From Candidatus Poribacteria bacterium (lineage in GTDB: Bacteria; Poribacteria; WGA-4E; WGA-3G), in NCBI GenBank assembly GCA_009841255.1, contig VXMD01000018.1, positions 86,438 to 150,437 on the forward strand: a DNA stretch of 64,000 nt, read 5' to 3'. This document shows, one piece after another, positions 9,019 to 18,845 of this stretch (position 1 is the first letter of the stretch; every line of letters begins with the position of its first letter). Made by a program: the position numbers and the translations under genes. The notes under the pieces are model-generated. The model made no database searches, was not told the origin of the DNA, and saw nothing but the letters and a program-made list of their open reading frames with translations.

Positions 9019-9858
9019 ATGACACCAGAGCAACGCTATCTGTTTGACGTTACAGGCTATTTACACATCAAGGGCGCAGTCAAAGGCGATGCCCTGAAGG
9101 CGGCACAGGAGGCTGTGGATCAATATATCCACATGCCGCTTGATGAACGTCCAGCAGGATTTACGACGCGCCCGCGCGACTTGGAACCCGGCAAAGGTGG
9201 AAGATATGAACACGGATTCGCTTTTGATCGATCGCTTGAAGCGATGACGGTGCATCCCGCTATCTGGCCCCTTATCAAAGAGTTCACCTTCGACCAACCG
9301 AGGTTTGTCACGGGCACGCTTACACTCGAACAGCACAACCCGGACAGGCAGCCCATGGGGACAAATCCGGCAGGTTTGCACTGTGCGCGTGAGGGACGGC
9401 ACTGGCTCACCCGTTACGAGGTTCAGAGCGACCAAATCTACTGCAACGATTTCGTGGCGTTTTTCTATCTGACAGATGTGCAGCCCGGCGACGGCGGACT
9501 TATTGTTATCCCAGGTTCGCATAAGAGCAAATTCGAGAGACCTGAAGATTTATTAACGCCGGGACCTGACGGCATTGACCCTGAACCGGACGACGTTTTT
9601 ACGAATATCACCCCGAAAGCAGGGGATTTCGTCGTCATCTCTGAACTATTGACACACGGTGTTTTGCGGTGGAAACCGACGGATCGGGATAGACGTTTCC
9701 TGATTCTCCGCTATCGCCCGCAATATGAGGGTAACCCGAGTCTGCCGGAGACAATCATCAACCGGTTAACACCCGAAGTTCAGGAGTTAGTGCAAACGGC
9801 GTCTTATGGACATACGAAAGAAATTGTCAAACAAGATGTAGTAGCGTTTAACGTCTAA
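9019..9858 (+). CDS. Phytanoyl-CoA dioxygenase (PhyH) family protein
   Basis: The 279-residue protein has the PhyH family layout: an N-terminal DVTGYLHIKGAV, the strand FVAFFYLTDVQPGDGGL, VIPGSHKSKFERP, and the C-terminal SELLTHGVLRWKP with the distal iron His. The family uses Fe(II) and 2-oxoglutarate to hydroxylate substrates, and members are expanded in Poribacteria-like genomes. The usual HxD iron motif is not clear: the expected site reads LHCAREG, so the second ligand may be replaced. Distance to the downstream oxidoreductase is 183 bases and contains a repeat. Confidence 0.87.
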   Translation: MTPEQRYLFDVTGYLHIKGAVKGDALKAAQEAVDQYIHMPLDERPAGFTTRPRDLEPGKGGRYEHGFAFDRSLEAMTVHPAIWPLIKEFTFDQPRFVTGTLTLEQHNPDRQPMGTNPAGLHCAREGRHWLTRYEVQSDQIYCNDFVAFFYLTDVQPGDGGLIVIPGSHKSKFERPEDLLTPGPDGIDPEPDDVFTNITPKAGDFVVISELLTHGVLRWKPTDRDRRFLILRYRPQYEGNPSLPETIINRLTPEVQELVQTASYGHTKEIVKQDVVAFNV

Positions 9859-9877
9859 CGTATTTCTACCAAACCCG

Positions 9878-10000
9878 TAGTCTGCAACAATACGCAGAAA
9901 TACGCAGAAATACGCAGAAACGCCCAAGCAAAGACTTTCTTCGCATTGGATTTCAGCGTTCGCAAAAACGCGCAGGCGGACATAAGAAACGCACTTCACA
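9878..10000 (-). repeat. Dispersed ~120-bp repeat, copy A (contains 3x10-bp tandem)
   Basis: On the minus strand this stretch closely matches 44664-44790 on the plus strand. The shared core is GAAATCCAATGCGAAGAAAG and flanks. It includes three copies of TACGCAGAAA at 9891-9920. The spurious frames across both copies even encode the same peptide core. It is a non-coding dispersed element. Confidence 0.8.
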
Positions 10001-10041
10001 GTCCAAACGCACGTTGTTTAACCACAAGGAGTAATTAAGAA

Positions 10042-11085
10042 ATGGGAACGAATCAATACCGTGTTTGCATTGTTGGTTGTGGTAGAATGGGCGGCACCAT
10101 CGATGAAGAGGTCCGTGCGACACCGCATGGGGCGTTACCCTATTCTCACGCCGCAGGGTATACCGCTTTTGAGCGGACAGACATTGTCGCTGCCGCAGAT
10201 GTCCTCGAAGAGAAGGCACAATACGTCTGCGACAAATGGAATATCCCGAAGTACTACTTAGACTATCAAGAGATGATAGTTGAGGAGAAACCGGATATTG
10301 TCAGCATCGCTACACGTCCTGGTAATCATGCCGACATCACGCAATTCGCGGCGGAAAACGGCGTGAAGGGCATCTATTGCGATAAACCGCTTTGTGCGTC
10401 TATGGAAGAAGCCGATGCCATGGTAGCGGTGTGTGAGAAATATAACGTCAAGTTCAACCTCGGCACGCAGCGTCGTTATACGCCGGGATATATAAAGATG
10501 CGCGAGCTCCTCGAAAGCGGCGAACTTGGCGAAAGACGTTCTATCATCGCTTATAGCGGCGGTTCTGCGCTTTGGGGATACACGCATGCTGCGGATATGC
10601 TTCTCTTTTTAGCAAGCGACTCTCCAATAGAATACGTCCAAGGTAACGTCGCTGTTGACGATGCCGATTTTGAAGACAATCGCACTGAAACCGATCCCGG
10701 GATCGTAATGGGATTCATCCGTTTTCAGAACGGCATTAACGGCATCAGTATTCCCGGCACGGCTTATGAATTTGAGGTGAACTGTAGCGAAGGCACCGTT
10801 CGTGCGCTCAATAACGGACTCGGTTTTCATCTCCGCAAACGGCAAGGGGAGTTTAACGAGATTTTGGAAGCGCAATTCCCACCCTACGAACGGAAGAGCG
10901 GCACCGTTGGTTGCATTGAGGACATCGTCGAGGCAATTGAGACAGATACCGAGACGCAGGGCAATATCCACCTCGCACACCGAAGCACCGAGATGGTTTT
11001 CGCAATCGTTGACTCACAACGGCAGCAGGGCGTCCGAGTGCCGATGCCGATGGAAAACCGAGGGCTCTACCTCGGCAGGTGGTAA
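10042..11085 (+). CDS. Gfo/Idh/MocA family NAD(P)-dependent oxidoreductase
   Basis: The 347-residue protein starts with a Rossmann motif, VCIVGCGRMGG. The GFO_IDH_MocA CDKPL region follows (the usual EKP reads DKP), and then the NLGTQRRYTPGYIKM helix before the C-terminal alpha/beta dimerisation domain. Such enzymes oxidise or reduce sugars and inositols. AAGGAG lies at a good distance before the ATG. It follows a PhyH gene and lies near a sugar-isomerase-like gene, a common catabolic arrangement. The exact substrate is unknown. Confidence 0.92.
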   Translation: MGTNQYRVCIVGCGRMGGTIDEEVRATPHGALPYSHAAGYTAFERTDIVAAADVLEEKAQYVCDKWNIPKYYLDYQEMIVEEKPDIVSIATRPGNHADITQFAAENGVKGIYCDKPLCASMEEADAMVAVCEKYNVKFNLGTQRRYTPGYIKMRELLESGELGERRSIIAYSGGSALWGYTHAADMLLFLASDSPIEYVQGNVAVDDADFEDNRTETDPGIVMGFIRFQNGINGISIPGTAYEFEVNCSEGTVRALNNGLGFHLRKRQGEFNEILEAQFPPYERKSGTVGCIEDIVEAIETDTETQGNIHLAHRSTEMVFAIVDSQRQQGVRVPMPMENRGLYLGRW

Positions 11086-11137
11086 CCTATTGTCTGAGTC
11101 AGGATTATCTGCACTCGAAAAACAGGGAGCCAAATTG

Positions 11138-11902
11138 ATGGTAAGAAAACTTGGTGAGTTTACTAAGCAGATCTATCTGAAATTGCTGATTGTTAGCGTG
11201 GCTCTCTTGGTGAGTCACGCCATAAATGCAGAAAATGCTCAGCGTCCAGCAAGTACGCGCTACGAACAGCGCACACCCAGTCAAGACGGTATCGGCAAAT
11301 TCTACATGGGACGCGAAATCTCTCACGTCATGGGGCACCAAGGTGCGGAATGGTTGGAACGTCCGGAACGTGAACGCGAAGAGATGCCAAACGTCCTCGT
11401 CGAACTGCTGAAGCTCAAAGAGGGAGATGTCGTGGCAGACATTGGTGTTGGTACGGGTTACATCGCTCGGCGTATCTCTCCGAAGATCGGAAAAACGGGG
11501 ATCGTCTACGGTGTTGAAATTCAGCAGGAGATGCTTGACATCCTTGCTGAGAAGATGGCAGAAGAAGGTATTACCAATATCAAAGGGGTCTTAGGCACGA
11601 TTACTGATCCGAAACTGCCGCCGGAATCGGTAGATGTGGCAATTATGGTAGATGTTTATCACGAGTTCTCGCATCCGTATGAGATGCTGCAGAATATCTG
11701 TCGCGGTCTCAAAACGGGTGGCAGGGTCGTTTTCGTTGAATACCGTGCCGAAGACAGGAGTGTCCCGATCAAACGTTTGCACAAGATGAGTGAGTTGCAG
11801 GTGATTAAAGAGGCGACCCCGCATCCACTTGTGTGGGTAGAAACTCTCGATGATCTGCCGTGGCAGCATGTTATCATTTTTGAGAAGATTGCGGTACAGT
11901 AG
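11138..11902 (+). CDS. Exported class I SAM-dependent methyltransferase
   Basis: The 254-residue protein opens with a signal-peptide-like segment (YLKLLIVSVALLVSHAINA). A class I methyltransferase domain follows: motif I VVADIGVGTGYIARRI, an acidic VEIQQEML, and VDVAIMVDVYHEF. The start is ATG 11138, preceded by GGGAG. The longer frame from 10802 overlaps the oxidoreductase gene and is rejected. A signal peptide on a SAM-dependent enzyme is odd because SAM is cytoplasmic, so membrane anchoring is an alternative. Gap to the upstream stop is 52 bases, so it may share that transcript. Confidence 0.85.
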   Translation: MVRKLGEFTKQIYLKLLIVSVALLVSHAINAENAQRPASTRYEQRTPSQDGIGKFYMGREISHVMGHQGAEWLERPEREREEMPNVLVELLKLKEGDVVADIGVGTGYIARRISPKIGKTGIVYGVEIQQEMLDILAEKMAEEGITNIKGVLGTITDPKLPPESVDVAIMVDVYHEFSHPYEMLQNICRGLKTGGRVVFVEYRAEDRSVPIKRLHKMSELQVIKEATPHPLVWVETLDDLPWQHVIIFEKIAVQ

Positions 11903-11958
11903 GACTTCTCCTTACGATTTAGTATACATAAGATTCCGACAATCAGATCGGGAAATAT

Positions 11959-11987
11959 TTGACAAAAACGCAATCTCATCGTAAAAT
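11959..11987 (+). promoter_or_regulatory. Sigma-70-type promoter for the PSD1 gene
   Basis: TTGACA (11959-11964) and TAAAAT (11982-11987) are 17 bases apart, 148 bases before the GTG start at 12135. The leader contains no feature I could identify. GGGAGAG precedes the start. Confidence 0.6.
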
Positions 11988-12134
11988 TGTAGGCAAATTG
12001 CTAAACCTTTTGATGAATCTTGCGTCACAATTGCCAATTCCAGTATTTCTACTATAGCGAATTGCGGCTCACGCTTTTTTTCTACAGGAAAGGAGCAAGC
12101 TGCGCCTTAAACGCTGAAAAGGGAGAGAATTCCT

Positions 12135-15100
12135 GTGAAGCCTGCTAAAAATACGATTCCACTTATAGGAACCTTGTTGGTATGTTTCTGTCTCACCGTA
12201 TTAGGACTTCCCACTGCCCCCGCGGAACATCACGAAACGCCACAAGCCCCCGTTAATTACAATCTCGACATCCGTCCCATTCTTGCGGACAATTGCTATG
12301 CCTGTCACGGACCAGATGCGAAGAGTCGACAAGCCAACCTGCGACTCGATACGAAAGCAGGAGCGTTCTCCGAACCGAGTGGATATCCGGTCATTATTCC
12401 AGGTAAACCGGAAGAGAGCGAACTCCATATTCGCGTCATTTCCAACGATGACAATTACCGCATGCCCCCAGCGGGTTTCAACAAGACCCTGACACCGGAA
12501 GAAATTGAAGTGATTACACAATGGATTCTCGAAGGTGCGAAATGGGAAGAGCATTGGGCATTCACCACACCGACCCGTCCAACGCCGCCAGATGTCAAGA
12601 ACGGAGATTGGGTGCGAAATCCGATTGATGCGTTCATACTCTCACGCCTTGAAAAAGAGGATTTACAACCGGCAAATGAAGCCGATAAGCGGACGCTCAT
12701 CCGACGTTTAAGTTTTGATCTCACTGGCTTACCTCCGACGCGTGAGGAAATCCATCAATTCCTTGCCGACGATTCACCCGACGCTTATGAAAAAGTGATT
12801 GATGCCTTTATGGCAAAGCCGGAATACGGCGAACATCAGGGACGCTTCTGGTTAGATGTCGCACGTTACGGTGACACGCACGGACTCCATTTAGACAACT
12901 ACCGTGAAATGTGGCCCTATCGCGACTGGGTTATTGAAGCCTTCAATAAAAATATGCCGTTTGACCAGTTCACGATCGAGCAATTAGCGGGTGATCTTTT
13001 ACCAGAACCGACCCTTGAACAAAAAATTGCCACCGGTTTTAACAGATGCCATGTCACGACAAGTGAAGGCGGCTCGATCGATGAGGAATACTATGTCCAA
13101 TACGCGATTGACAGAGCAGATACCACCTCTACTGTCTGGATGGGATTAACTGCCGGATGCGCGCAGTGCCACGATCATAAATACGATCCGATCACGCAGA
13201 AGGAATTCTATCAACTTTACGCCTATTTCAACAATATCACCGAAAAGGCGATGGACGGCAACCGCAAGGACTCTCCTCCCGTTGTGAAGTTGCCGACGCC
13301 CGAGCAGGAAACCGAACTCGCTGCATTCGATGAACAGATTACCGAACTGGATACGCAGACGAAAGCACCTATCCCTGAAATAGATGCGACACAAATCGCT
13401 TGGGAAAACAGGACACCGCGTTGGGCAACACTGAAACCGACCGCGCTTTACTCAAAAGGCGGCGCGACGCTTGAAGTCTTAGAGGATAACTCCATATTGG
13501 TCAGTGGTACTAACCCTGAACAGGAGATTTACGAGATCATCGCAGAACTGCCACCCGGAAACCAATGGAGTGCCGTCCGCTTAGAAGGTCTCACACACGA
13601 ATCTTTACCGAAAGGTGGGGTTGGCAGAAGTGATAACAGCAATGTCGTCCTGACTGATTTTGCCCTCTTCATCGCTCCACCCGCAGCGGACAGCGAAACA
13701 CCACCCGAAACGGAAAGCACCGATACCGAGGTTAGTGCCGAAACGCAAGCGGAGGCGGGAAGCACCGTTGATGCCGACGCTGAAGCAGCGGCGGAAAATA
13801 CGCCTGCTGTCGAGACCGGTGCCGAAGACCAAACGGACAGCGAATCAACAGAGGAAGCATGGGCAGAGGCAGAAGATGAGATGGAAAGCACCGATACCGA
13901 GGACCCGTGGACCCCGATCCAAGTCGTGCATGCGTGGGCAGACCACGAGCAAGCACTCGGGGAAAACAATCTCGAGGGTATCGTTTCAAATGCGATTGAT
14001 GACAAGCCGGAAACCGGATGGGCACTCGATAGAAAGCGCGAAAATCGGCAAGCCATCTTCCTTGTCGCCGCTCCGTTTGGGATGGAAGGCGGCAGATTGA
14101 AAATCCGTCTTAAGCATGAATACGACTTGCGGCAGAAGCAGCTTGGACGCTTCCGGCTCGCCCTTACAGATGTCACAACGATTTATCCGATCGGCTCCAA
14201 AATCACTTTAGGCGACTGGCACGCCGCGGGTCCGTTCACCGCTGAACACGGCAACCTCGCTTTCTACAAAGTCTACGAACCGGAAACGAAAGATGTCAAC
14301 ACAGGCGATACATTTGAGGTGAACGGAAAAACCATCAAATGGGAGAAGCAGACACATTGGGTTGACGAACAGGTGCACAACGACATCGTTGGCGAAAGTA
14401 GTGCCACCTACATCTTCCGAAACATCGCCTCTGTGACGCAACAGAAAGCACTCCTGTACATCGGAAGCAACGATGCCCTGAAAGTTTGGGTCAACGGCAC
14501 GGAACTGCTCACCAAAAACGTTCAGCGGGATGCCGCTGCCGACCAAGAACAGGTGCAAGTCACTCTCAAACCCGGTAACAATGCGCTGCTCCTGAAAGTC
14601 GTTAACTACTCGGGTCCCTCGGGTTTCTACTTCCGTATGGAAAGTGCACCACCGATGGTGCCAGCAGATATTGTTGATATCGCGGGAATGCCGCGCGGTG
14701 ACCGTGAAACCGCACAGACGGAACAGATCCGAGATTACTATCGGAAGAACATTACGTTAGATAAGACAGTCAACGAAAATACCAAGCGCGCCTTCGCAGA
14801 TTTGCAAACGCTTTTTGCTGACCTATCAGAGGTTCAAGGGAAGCGGGACACGCTGGACGCATCCCTCACGACTACGCTTGTCATGCAAGAGCGAGAGGAA
14901 CCGAGAGGTGCCTATGTCTTAGCACGTGGTGAATATCAGCACCGAGAGGAACAGGTTTATCCGCAAACCCCAACAGTGTTGCCGCCGCTGCCGGAAGACA
15001 CAACCCCGGATCGTCTCGGTTTTGCGAAGTGGCTGCTTTTACCGGAACATCCACTGACTGCTCGTGTGGCGATTAACCGTTTCTGGCAAGATGTCTTCGG

Positions 15101-15962
15101 TATCGGAATTGTAGAAACGGCGGAGGATTTTGGGACACAAGGGAAACCGCCGGTGCATCCGGAACTTCTTGACTGGCTCGCGACGGAATTTGTTGCATCG
15201 GGATGGGATGTTCAAGCCATGCTCAAATTGATGCTTACCTCGGCAACATATCGTCAGAGTGCCCAGGTCACACCCGAAAAGTTGGAACGCGATGCAGATA
15301 ACGCCTTACTCTCCCGCAGTCCACGGTATCGACTGGATGCTGAAGTAGTGCGAGATAACGCACTCGCCCTCAGCGGTTTGCTGTACACTAAAATTGGGGG
15401 TCCGAGTGTTAAACCGCCACAACCGGATGGACTCTGGAAAGCCGTCGGGTTTACTGGATCTAACACCGATACGTTTGTTAAAGATACGGGTGCCGATAAG
15501 GTGTACCGCCGCAGTCTCTATACATTCTGGAAGCGCACCGCCCCCCCACCGCAAATGAATATCCTGGACGCGCCGTCACGTGAAGCGTGTACAATTCGGC
15601 GTGAACGTACCAACACGCCGATGCAGGCGTTAATGTTGATGAACGACCCACAGTTCTTTGAAGCGGCTCGCGTTTTTGCGGAGCGCACCATCAAGGAGGG
15701 AGGCGACACACCGGAAGCACGTATCGCCTATATTTTTGAGATGGCAACCGCTCGGCTTCCAAAGCCGAAAGAGGAGGCACTGTTGTTGAAGACGTTCCAA
15801 GTCCACTACCAGGAATTGGAAGCAAACCCGGAAGCCGCGAAAGAACTAACTGCTGTGGGTGAATCACCACCCGATGAGACGTTAGATGCGGTCGAAGTCG
15901 CGGCATGGACGATGATTGCAAACCTGATTCTTAATCTGGACGAAGTCCTCAATAAGGGATAA
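12135..15962 (+). CDS. PSD1/DUF1549/DUF1553 planctomycete-type cytochrome C protein
   Basis: The 1275-residue exported protein has a signal peptide and then a PSCyt1 heme domain (CYACH at residues 54-58, axial-ligand region YRMPP near 109). DUF1549 (about 160-370) contains the second CAQCHDHKYDP motif. An insert of about 75 residues (about 515-590) is almost only Glu, Ala, Thr, Ser and Asp. A beta-rich carbohydrate-binding-like module lies near 690-860, and DUF1553 at about 955-1240. The family is paired with DUF1501 proteins and linked to polysaccharide breakdown in Planctomycetes-like bacteria. The biochemical role is unproven. The start is GTG with GGGAGAG upstream. Confidence 0.93.
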   Translation: MKPAKNTIPLIGTLLVCFCLTVLGLPTAPAEHHETPQAPVNYNLDIRPILADNCYACHGPDAKSRQANLRLDTKAGAFSEPSGYPVIIPGKPEESELHIRVISNDDNYRMPPAGFNKTLTPEEIEVITQWILEGAKWEEHWAFTTPTRPTPPDVKNGDWVRNPIDAFILSRLEKEDLQPANEADKRTLIRRLSFDLTGLPPTREEIHQFLADDSPDAYEKVIDAFMAKPEYGEHQGRFWLDVARYGDTHGLHLDNYREMWPYRDWVIEAFNKNMPFDQFTIEQLAGDLLPEPTLEQKIATGFNRCHVTTSEGGSIDEEYYVQYAIDRADTTSTVWMGLTAGCAQCHDHKYDPITQKEFYQLYAYFNNITEKAMDGNRKDSPPVVKLPTPEQETELAAFDEQITELDTQTKAPIPEIDATQIAWENRTPRWATLKPTALYSKGGATLEVLEDNSILVSGTNPEQEIYEIIAELPPGNQWSAVRLEGLTHESLPKGGVGRSDNSNVVLTDFALFIAPPAADSETPPETESTDTEVSAETQAEAGSTVDADAEAAAENTPAVETGAEDQTDSESTEEAWAEAEDEMESTDTEDPWTPIQVVHAWADHEQALGENNLEGIVSNAIDDKPETGWALDRKRENRQAIFLVAAPFGMEGGRLKIRLKHEYDLRQKQLGRFRLALTDVTTIYPIGSKITLGDWHAAGPFTAEHGNLAFYKVYEPETKDVNTGDTFEVNGKTIKWEKQTHWVDEQVHNDIVGESSATYIFRNIASVTQQKALLYIGSNDALKVWVNGTELLTKNVQRDAAADQEQVQVTLKPGNNALLLKVVNYSGPSGFYFRMESAPPMVPADIVDIAGMPRGDRETAQTEQIRDYYRKNITLDKTVNENTKRAFADLQTLFADLSEVQGKRDTLDASLTTTLVMQEREEPRGAYVLARGEYQHREEQVYPQTPTVLPPLPEDTTPDRLGFAKWLLLPEHPLTARVAINRFWQDVFGIGIVETAEDFGTQGKPPVHPELLDWLATEFVASGWDVQAMLKLMLTSATYRQSAQVTPEKLERDADNALLSRSPRYRLDAEVVRDNALALSGLLYTKIGGPSVKPPQPDGLWKAVGFTGSNTDTFVKDTGADKVYRRSLYTFWKRTAPPPQMNILDAPSREACTIRRERTNTPMQALMLMNDPQFFEAARVFAERTIKEGGDTPEARIAYIFEMATARLPKPKEEALLLKTFQVHYQELEANPEAAKELTAVGESPPDETLDAVEVAAWTMIANLILNLDEVLNKG

Positions 15963-16011
15963 AATGGTTGTCGGTTAGACGACCAACAACTCTTAAGCAA
16001 GGAGATAGATA

Positions 16012-17490
16012 ATGGACCCAATTAAGGAATACTTGAAACTTGAAACCCGTCGCCAATTCTTTGGTAAATGTGCGTCAGGTCTGGGTGGTGCGGCACTCGC
16101 TACGCTGCTACCGAATGCCGTTGTTAACGCGCTCACAAGTCAAGCCAAACCGAGATTTGGGGGTTTGCCGGAACTCCCACACTTTGCCCCGAAAGCAAAA
16201 CGCGCCATTTACCTGTTTATGTCGGGTGCGCCGTCCCAACTGGACCTCTATGACTATAAACCGAATATGGGGAAATGGTTCGATACGGATCTGCCAGAAT
16301 CCGTCCGGATGGGTCAACGCCTCACAACGATGACTTCAGGACAGGATAAGTTCCCGATTGCGCCGTCCATATTTGAATTCAAGAAGTATGACAACGGGGG
16401 TGACGGCGTCTGGATGAGCGAACTGCTACCGCACACTGGCTCGGTGGCAAAAGACCTCGCGGTTATCAAAACGGTACACACCGAAGCGATTAATCACGAC
16501 CCCGCTATTACTTTTTTCTGTACCGGCGATGAAAGTCCGGGTAAACCGAGTCTCGGTGCCTGGTTGAGTTACGGACTCGGTAGTGAAAACGAAAACTTGC
16601 CTGCTTTTATTGTGATGAACGCCACATGGAGCGGTCCGAAGGGTGCACAGGCACTCTATAATCGGCTTTGGGGTTCTGGTTTCCTCCCCTCGGAACACCA
16701 AGGCGTGCTCCTTCGCAGCCAAGGCGATCCTGTCCTCTTCCTCTCGAATCCGGAAGGTGTCAATGAAAAGACGAGGAAACAGATGTTAGATACCCTCGTT
16801 GAACTCAACAAGGAGCTCTACGAGGAGGTCGGCGATCCCGAAACGCATGCGCGCATCTCACAATACGAAATGGCATTTCGTATGCAGACGAGTGTGCCTG
16901 AATTGACCGATTTATCTCAGGAACCTGAGCACGTCTTAGAACTGTATGGACCTGAGGTAAAAACCCCCGGCACGTTCGCGAACTGCTGTATCCTCGCACG
17001 TCGGATGATGGAGCGTGATGTTCGTCTCGCTCAAATCTTCCACCGTGGGTGGGATCAGCACGGACAACTGCCCACGAACATCCGCAACCAGGCTCGCGAT
17101 ATCGATCAGCCTTCGGCTGGCCTAATCAAGGATTTGAAACAACGCGGCATGCTCGACGAAACCTTAGTCGTCTGGGGCGGCGAGTTCGGACGCACTGTCT
17201 ACTGCCAAGGCACACTCACGCCGGATAATTATGGGCGTGACCATCATCCGAAATGCTTTACACGTTGGATGGCTGGTGGCGGTATCAAGGGGGGTGTCGT
17301 TCATGGTGAAACCGATGACTTCAGTTACAATATCGTCAAAGACCCTGTTCACGTTCGGGATATAAATGCCACGATTCTCCATCTCCTCGGCATCGATCAC
17401 GAGCGGTTAACTTTTAAGTTCCAAGGGCTTGATCATCGGTTAACAGGCGTTGAGGAACAAGCGCGGCTCGTCCGTGAGATTTTAGCATAA
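16012..17490 (+). CDS. DUF1501 (sulfatase-like) exported protein
   Basis: The 492-residue protein belongs to the DUF1501 family of the alkaline-phosphatase/sulfatase fold. Its N-terminus carries a twin-arginine-like signal ([20 protein letters not shown]). Family motifs are [38 protein letters not shown] and GRDHHPKCF. It starts 50 bases after the PSD1 gene with AAGGAG before the ATG. This is the standard PSCyt-DUF1501 pair, probably acting together outside the cytoplasm on polysaccharides. Confidence 0.93.
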   Translation: MDPIKEYLKLETRRQFFGKCASGLGGAALATLLPNAVVNALTSQAKPRFGGLPELPHFAPKAKRAIYLFMSGAPSQLDLYDYKPNMGKWFDTDLPESVRMGQRLTTMTSGQDKFPIAPSIFEFKKYDNGGDGVWMSELLPHTGSVAKDLAVIKTVHTEAINHDPAITFFCTGDESPGKPSLGAWLSYGLGSENENLPAFIVMNATWSGPKGAQALYNRLWGSGFLPSEHQGVLLRSQGDPVLFLSNPEGVNEKTRKQMLDTLVELNKELYEEVGDPETHARISQYEMAFRMQTSVPELTDLSQEPEHVLELYGPEVKTPGTFANCCILARRMMERDVRLAQIFHRGWDQHGQLPTNIRNQARDIDQPSAGLIKDLKQRGMLDETLVVWGGEFGRTVYCQGTLTPDNYGRDHHPKCFTRWMAGGGIKGGVVHGETDDFSYNIVKDPVHVRDINATILHLLGIDHERLTFKFQGLDHRLTGVEEQARLVREILA

Positions 17491-17513
17491 GCGTGGGGAA
17501 TGGTTTTCAGTTC

Positions 17514-17594
17514 GGATTTTTCTTGCGAAAAATCCTTTCGGTTATCAGTTAAGACGCAAGTGTAACAGTTGCGTTTCTTTCTTAACCGACAACC
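17514..17594. repeat. Two adjacent palindromic intergenic repeats
   Basis: A perfect 9-bp stem with a TTGC loop lies at 17514-17535. A larger hairpin follows with outer arms at 17540-17554 and 17580-17594 (GGTTNTCNGTTAAGA) and inner arms ACGCAA/TTGCGT. Relatives occur at about 15965, 41970-42030 and 50262-50300. They may end the DUF1501 transcript, but no long T-run follows. Confidence 0.65.
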
Positions 17595-17611
17595 GACAAC
17601 TATTTATAGGT

Positions 17612-18775
17612 ATGCAGACTTATCACGGGACTGAAGAAACCCTCGATGCGAGAACGTTCCTCTCAATTTTAGACGGGGACTATGAAAGCATCTTTTTGAC
17701 GAGCTGTGTCATTGAAGGCGCAGTTATTTTTTCTACGGAATCCGCGGTAAAATCTGATGGACTGTCCGTGGTTAACAAGGAAATTGTCTGCATCGGATGC
17801 ACGTTTAAAAACGTCGTCAAATTTGAGAAAACCCATTTCCAAAAGGAGGTTTTTTTCGGAAATTCCGATTTCCAAGAGACTGTGCATTTTCGTGGGGCAG
17901 TCTTTCAAAATACATGCGACTTTGGAGAGTCGAAGTTTGAGGGTCCGGCACTCTTCCAAGGAACCTCCTTTCACGGAAAGACGAACTTTCGGCAAACATG
18001 TTTCCAGCAAGTTGCTGATTTTAAAAAGGTGGAGTTCCAAGAGAACGCTGTTTTTAGGAATGCTGTGTTCCAAGATGCCGTGCATTTCGGTTGGGCCTCT
18101 TTCAATAAAGCGTTGGACTTCGTACAAGCACATTTTTTCGAAAGGACTGCTTTTAATCATTCAAAATTCCGCGGAAAAATAGATTTCACTTCCGCAAGAT
18201 TCGCTATCTCGGCCTCCTATCAAGATGTCCGTTATACGACAGACACAATATGGCAATGGCTTCGGAATAAGTGGAAACAGCAACCTGATCAGCCAACGGA
18301 ATTCTATCTGGACAGTGAAGATATTAACGAGGTTTTGAACCCATTTTTTAAACGTTACGTAGCGGATCAGCAGTTCATACGCGCCTTTAAAGAGAAAAAT
18401 CCATTTTGGGCTCAAATTTGGAGGTGGAGTTCGGATTACGGTCGCAGTTTAGCACTTTGGGCACTGTGGTCCCTGCTCATCGCCCTCTCCTTTTCGCTTC
18501 TGTATATGACGCCGGGACCTTCATGGCTTCCGGAACGGTTCCAGGAGCGGATGCCACGATTCCATCAAGTCACTGGAACGGACACGGGGCTACCCTTAAC
18601 GTTTTGGAAATCTTTTTACTTCAGTATTGTCACGTTTACAACTTTGGGATTCGGGGACGTTGTTGCGGACAATACTTTGGCGCGTATTCTCGTTACGCTT
18701 GAGGTCATCTTGGGATATATCATGTTGGGCGGTTTGATTAGTATCTTCGCCAATAAACTCGCTAGTCGGAGTTAA
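17612..18775 (+). CDS. Pentapeptide-repeat protein fused to a two-TM potassium-channel domain (A)
   Basis: The 387-residue protein has an N-terminal pentapeptide-repeat solenoid (about residues 65-205) in which Phe recurs every fifth residue (VKFEKTHFQKEVFFGNSDF), giving a Phe-stacked beta-helix. A linker follows, then two membrane helices (about 275-298 and 358-385). Between them is a pore loop reading SIVTFTTLGFGDVVADN, with the filter TLGFGD close to the TVGYGD of K+ channels. It is paralogous to the protein at 20386-21543, and an ATPase gene lies between them. The role is unknown. A soluble sensing solenoid gating an ion pore is the simplest reading. Confidence 0.88.
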   Translation: MQTYHGTEETLDARTFLSILDGDYESIFLTSCVIEGAVIFSTESAVKSDGLSVVNKEIVCIGCTFKNVVKFEKTHFQKEVFFGNSDFQETVHFRGAVFQNTCDFGESKFEGPALFQGTSFHGKTNFRQTCFQQVADFKKVEFQENAVFRNAVFQDAVHFGWASFNKALDFVQAHFFERTAFNHSKFRGKIDFTSARFAISASYQDVRYTTDTIWQWLRNKWKQQPDQPTEFYLDSEDINEVLNPFFKRYVADQQFIRAFKEKNPFWAQIWRWSSDYGRSLALWALWSLLIALSFSLLYMTPGPSWLPERFQERMPRFHQVTGTDTGLPLTFWKSFYFSIVTFTTLGFGDVVADNTLARILVTLEVILGYIMLGGLISIFANKLASRS

Positions 18776-18845
18776 CCCTTATTTCACTTGGAAACCCTCG
18801 ATTCAATCGCTCACACGCGACATCTTACCCCTTCCTGGAGGCTCT

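Noticed and set aside
9787..9999. 70-residue minus-strand frame also seen at 44660-44884
   Set aside because: The peptide match comes from the dispersed non-coding repeat. There is no ribosome-binding site and no other sign of coding.
10802..11137. N-terminal extension of the methyltransferase frame
   Set aside because: It overlaps the oxidoreductase gene out of frame. ATG 11138 has a ribosome-binding site and a signal peptide.
13529..14176. 215-residue antisense frame within the PSD1 gene
   Set aside because: It is a by-product of the Glu/Ala/Ser-rich coding repeats on the other strand and is itself low-complexity Ser/Val.
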